DNA of 64,000 bases from Sulfuriferula sp. (GTDB lineage Bacteria; Pseudomonadota; Gammaproteobacteria; Burkholderiales; Sulfuriferulaceae): assembly GCA_031291235.1 (NCBI GenBank), contig JARLJL010000013.1, positions 124,001 through 188,000 of the forward strand, in the 5' to 3' direction. The translations under genes were made by a program, and so were the position numbers. A model generated the notes under the pieces. The model ran no database searches, had not been told where the DNA came from, and saw nothing but the letters and a program-made list of their open reading frames with translations. Shown one piece after another: positions 60,887 through 64,000 of the stretch (positions are counted from its first letter, which is position 1; each line of letters starts with the position of its first letter).

Positions 60887-63127
60887 CTAACGTACGCAAT
60901 CCACATAATAAACAGCCTTGCCGTCGACTTCGGCTTTCACCAACCCGTGAATATCGGTTTCGAAACCGGGGAAGCGATCGTTGAAATCCCGTGCAAACTT
61001 GAGATAACGCACGATGGTGGCATTGAAACGCTCGCCCGGAATCAGCAACGGGATACCCGGCGGATACGGGGTCAACAGCACGCTGGTGATGCGACCTTCG
61101 AGCTTGTCGATTTCGACGCGGTCGATTTCGCGATGCGCCATTTTGGCAAATGCATCGGTCGGTTTCATCGCCGGTTCCATATTGGACAGATACATTTCCG
61201 TGGTCAGACGCGCAATGTCGTTGGCCTTGTAAATGCCATGTATCGCGTCGCACAGGTCTTTCAGGCCCATGCGCTCGTAGCGCGGGTATTTGGCGACGAA
61301 TTCAGGCAACACGCGCCACAGCGGCTGATTGCGGTCGTATTCATCCTTGAACTGCTGCAACGCCGTCAACATGGTATTCCAGCGGCCCTTGGTGATGCCG
61401 ATGGTGAACATGATGAAGAACGAATACAAGCCGGTTTTCTCCACAATCACACCGTGCTCTGCCAGATACTTGGTGACAATGGCAGCAGGCATGCCGCTGT
61501 CGGCGAAATCGCCGTCCACGTCCAGCCCCGGCGTAATGATGGTGGACTTTATCGGGTCGAGCATGTTGAAACCGGGGGCGAGATCGCCGAAGCCGTGCCA
61601 GCGCTCGTTAGAGCGCAATACCCAGTCGTCGCGCTCGCCCACGCCTTCATCGGCCAAGTGATCCGGGCCCCAAACCTTGAACCACCATGAATCGCCGAAT
61701 TCCTCGTCCACCTTGCGCATGGCGCGGCGGAAGTCCAGCGCCTCCATAATGGACTCTTCCACCAGCGCGGTGCCGCCGGGGGGCTCCATCATCGCTGCGG
61801 CCACGTCGCACGAGGCGATAATGGCATATTGCGGGCTGGTGGAAGTGTGCATCAGGAACGCTTCGTTGAACACGTCGCGATCCAGCTTGCGGGTCTCGGA
61901 GTCCTGCACCAGAATTTGCGAAGCCTGCGACAGCCCCGCCAGCATCTTGTGGGTAGACTGCGTCGAAAACAGCATGGATTCCTTGCAATGCGGGCGATCG
62001 CGGCCGATGGCGTGCATGCCGTGATAGAAATCATGAAAAGTTGCGTGCGGCAGCCAAGCCTCGTCGAAATGCAAGGTGTCGATCTGGCCGTCGAGCAGTT
62101 CCTTGATGGTTTCGACGTTGTATAGCACGCCGTCGTAAGTGCTCTGGGTGATCGTCAGCACCCGCGGTTTGGTTTTGACGCCACGCGCAAACGGATTGGC
62201 GTCGATCTTTTTCTGAATATTTTCCGGTTTGAATTCGTCCAGCGAAATCGGGCCGATAATACCGTAATGGTTACGGGTCGGGGTCAGGAACACCGGTATC
62301 GCACCGGTCATGATGATCGCGTGCAATATCGACTTATGGCAGTTACGGTCGACCACCACGATATCATCCGGCGCCACAGTCGAGTGCCACACAATCTTGT
62401 TGGAAGTCGAGGTGCCATTGGTAACGAAGAACAAATGATCGGCACTGAAAATACGCGCAGCATTACGCTCGGAAGCCGCTACCGGCCCGGTATGATCCAG
62501 CAGCTGACCAAGCTCTTCGACCGCGTTGCAGACGTCGGCGCGCAGCATGTTTTCGCCGAAAAACTGGTGGAACATCTGCCCGACGGGGCTTTTCAAAAAC
62601 GCCACGCCGCCCGAGTGACCCGGGCAATGCCAGGAATAGGAACCGTCCGAAGCGTAATGTGTCAGTGCGCGGAAAAATGGCGGCGCCAGCGAATCCAGAT
62701 AGGTTTTGGTTTCGCGCAGAATATGGCGGGCAACGAATTCAGGGGTATCCTCGAACATGTGAATGAAGCCATGCAACTCCTTCAGCACATCGTTGGGAAT
62801 GTGGCGCGAGGTACGCGTCTCGCCGTACAGAAAAATCGGTATCTCGCTGTTGCGAAAGCGAATCTCCTCGACGAAGCCACGCAGCTGGGCAACGGCCTGA
62901 TCGGCGGCAACCGGCGACGAGAATTCCTCGTCATCTATCGACAATATGAATGCTGAAGCCCGGCTCTGCTGTTGCGCAAAGCTCGACAAATCGCCATAAC
63001 TGGTCACACCCAGCACTTCGCTGCCTTCGTCTTCCAGCGCCTTGGCGAGCGCGCGTATGCCCAGCCCGCTGGCATTATCGGAACGGTAATCCTCATCAAT
63101 CACTACGATAGGGAAACGAAATTTCAT
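60887..63127 (-). CDS. Orn/Lys/Arg decarboxylase (PLP, fold type I)
   Basis: A 746-residue decarboxylase. N-terminal receiver-like wing domain (1-130), then the PLP domain with SYSWHCPGHSGGVAFLKSPV, FVTNGTSTSNKIVWH, LHFDEAWLPHATFHD and the Schiff-base Lys394 in STQSTHKMLAGLS, and a C-terminal domain with LLTPYPPGIPLLIPGERF. It makes agmatine, cadaverine or putrescine. The length and sequence resemble the biosynthetic/inducible arginine or lysine enzymes; I cannot decide between substrates. Arginine decarboxylation would connect with the nearby cyanophycin genes but this is only a possibility. Confidence 0.93.
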   Translation of the reverse strand: MKFRFPIVVIDEDYRSDNASGLGIRALAKALEDEGSEVLGVTSYGDLSSFAQQQSRASAFILSIDDEEFSSPVAADQAVAQLRGFVEEIRFRNSEIPIFLYGETRTSRHIPNDVLKELHGFIHMFEDTPEFVARHILRETKTYLDSLAPPFFRALTHYASDGSYSWHCPGHSGGVAFLKSPVGQMFHQFFGENMLRADVCNAVEELGQLLDHTGPVAASERNAARIFSADHLFFVTNGTSTSNKIVWHSTVAPDDIVVVDRNCHKSILHAIIMTGAIPVFLTPTRNHYGIIGPISLDEFKPENIQKKIDANPFARGVKTKPRVLTITQSTYDGVLYNVETIKELLDGQIDTLHFDEAWLPHATFHDFYHGMHAIGRDRPHCKESMLFSTQSTHKMLAGLSQASQILVQDSETRKLDRDVFNEAFLMHTSTSPQYAIIASCDVAAAMMEPPGGTALVEESIMEALDFRRAMRKVDEEFGDSWWFKVWGPDHLADEGVGERDDWVLRSNERWHGFGDLAPGFNMLDPIKSTIITPGLDVDGDFADSGMPAAIVTKYLAEHGVIVEKTGLYSFFIMFTIGITKGRWNTMLTALQQFKDEYDRNQPLWRVLPEFVAKYPRYERMGLKDLCDAIHGIYKANDIARLTTEMYLSNMEPAMKPTDAFAKMAHREIDRVEIDKLEGRITSVLLTPYPPGIPLLIPGERFNATIVRYLKFARDFNDRFPGFETDIHGLVKAEVDGKAVYYVDCVR

Positions 63128-63185
63128 TGTTTACTCCTCAACACCTGCACGCGTGCGGCGCAGACCATATCCCGAAAAATATAAA

Positions 63186-63223
63186 CCGCCAAGACAAACT
63201 CGATGACATCGTTGTCTTGGCGG
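63186..63223 (-). terminator. Terminator between dcd and the decarboxylase gene
   Basis: Perfect 12-bp arms CCGCCAAGACAA/TTGTCTTGGCGG. On the minus strand the hairpin is followed by TTTATATTTTT. It ends the apbC-dcd transcript. Confidence 0.88.
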
Positions 63224-63252
63224 CCTCGTCATTTACATCACATCATACCAAG

Positions 63253-63819
63253 CTACATGGAAGGTAATGTGACACCACTTTGTCCCTGATATTTGCCCCC
63301 GCGATCACGATACGAGGTTTCGCATACTTCGTCGCTCTCGAAGAACAACACTTGCGCCACGCCTTCATTGGCATAAATGCGTGCAGGCAACGGCGTGGTA
63401 TTGGAAAACTCCAGCGTGACATAGCCTTCCCACTCCGGCTCGAACGGCGTGACATTGACGATAATCCCGCAACGCGCGTAAGTCGATTTACCCAGGCAGA
63501 TCGTCAGCACATTACGCGGGATACGAAAATACTCGACCGTGCGCGCCAATGCGAACGAATTCGGCGGAATGATACAGGAATCGCCAACCACATCGACAAA
63601 TGAATTGGGGTCGAAATTTTTCGGATCGACGATGGTGGAATTGATGTTGGTAAACAGCTTGAATTCGTTGGCGCAACGTATGTCGTAACCGTAGCTCGAG
63701 GTGCCATACGACACGATTTTATGCCCGTTAACCTCACGTACCTGCCCCGGCTCAAACGGTTCTATCATGCCGTGCTGTTCCGCCATGCGGCGTATCCATT
63801 TATCAGCTTTAATGCTCAT
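63253..63819 (-). CDS. dcd: dCTP deaminase
   Basis: A 188-residue trimeric enzyme converting dCTP to dUTP for thymidylate synthesis. Signatures: [18 protein letters not shown], the catalytic-site region [36 protein letters not shown] and the C-terminal [12 protein letters not shown]. Length equals the E. coli type (193) within a few residues. The apbC gene ends 17 bases upstream, a neighbourhood I recall from many betaproteobacteria. Confidence 0.97.
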   Translation of the reverse strand: MSIKADKWIRRMAEQHGMIEPFEPGQVREVNGHKIVSYGTSSYGYDIRCANEFKLFTNINSTIVDPKNFDPNSFVDVVGDSCIIPPNSFALARTVEYFRIPRNVLTICLGKSTYARCGIIVNVTPFEPEWEGYVTLEFSNTTPLPARIYANEGVAQVLFFESDEVCETSYRDRGGKYQGQSGVTLPSM

Positions 63820-63835
63820 TATGATTAACCGGCTC

Positions 63836-64000
63836 TCAAGTGTTCTGAATCACGATTTTAGGAAAGGCGTTGCTGTGATCCTGCGCCTGTTCTGCAACCT
63901 TGACTGCCACGCGGCGTGCAATCTGCTTGTAAATCTCGGAAATACGGCTGTCCGGCGCAGTCACCACAGTAGGTGCGCCGGCGTCGGCTTCCTGACGGAT
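63836..64000 (-). CDS. apbC: Iron-sulfur carrier ApbC/Mrp, C-terminal end only
   Basis: The last 54 codons run off the window edge: [20 protein letters not shown], then [18 protein letters not shown] and a tail ending FPKIVIQNT. This matches the C-terminus of Mrp/ApbC P-loop ATPases, which assemble and hand over Fe-S clusters. The ATP-binding part is outside the window, so identification rests on the tail and on the dcd neighbour. Confidence 0.75.
   Translation of the reverse strand: MRQEADAGAPTVVTAPDSRISEIYKQIARRVAVKVAEQAQDHSNAFPKIVIQNT

Overview
The window looks like a chromosomal stretch of a sulfur-oxidising betaproteobacterium, probably a Nitrosomonadales relative of the Sulfuriferula/Sulfuricella kind. 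That placement is inferred from sulfide-oxidation genes, cyanophycin genes and protein similarity recalled from memory; no rRNA or marker phylogeny is available. No rRNA operon and no CRISPR array were seen.

Positions 1-17300 are the right part of an integrated mobile element. It begins with the 3' part of an SF1 helicase gene. Then come a putative ADP-ribosyltransferase-fold protein, an IS200-type insertion, a ParB-like protein, a DUF932 protein, a DUF3892 protein, a decayed DUF2958 gene, a zinc-finger-like hypothetical protein and a RadC gene stopped by an amber codon. This backbone is scattered with GC-rich repeats and a duplicated 156-bp leader. From 8.6 to 16.1 kb is a defence-type cargo: an orphan DinJ antitoxin, a three-gene ABC-3C system, an unrecognised three-gene operon (one probable multi-wHTH protein and two putative PD-(D/E)xK nucleases), and a DUF1016 nuclease overlapping the integrase gene. 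The integrase (16078-17280) marks the element's right side.

Positions 17500-25440 are a sulfide-response locus: sqr, a rhodanese, a group II truncated globin, an ETHE1-like persulfide dioxygenase, and ybgE-cydX-cydB-cydA-cydP for cytochrome bd oxidase, all on the minus strand. The locus faces a divergent sigma-54 activator whose three N-terminal cysteines have the spacing of the sulfane-sulfur sensor FisR. A textbook -24/-12 promoter and two upstream repeats lie between them. The layout suggests that sulfide or persulfide induces its own oxidation together with a sulfide-resistant terminal oxidase.

Positions 25459-30050 hold a HemP gene with a Fur-box-like site, an outer-membrane DUF6662 protein, an FMN-binding protein, ApbE, a b-type membrane cytochrome and a porin. 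This is probably an iron-regulated extracytoplasmic flavin electron-transfer unit. Then follow tRNA-Asp, tRNA-Glu and a five-gene phosphorelay/c-di-GMP cluster (two receiver proteins, REC-HD-GYP, histidine kinase, HDOD), then tRNA-Ala.

From 36.6 kb onward the region is housekeeping and accessory metabolism: GlcD-like oxidase, EF-hand protein, DUF1800/DUF1501 pair, GNAT, and an SbmA/BacA-like ABC protein. A cyanophycin locus follows (DUF1854 protein, dedicated ABC protein, CphA', CphA), then glutaredoxin GrxD, an RND efflux operon with its MarR regulator and palindromic operator, a LysR/EamA divergent pair, an Orn/Lys/Arg decarboxylase, dCTP deaminase and the 3' end of apbC. Several genes too short for ordinary ORF calling were found (cydX, and membrane proteins of 59 and 36 residues).
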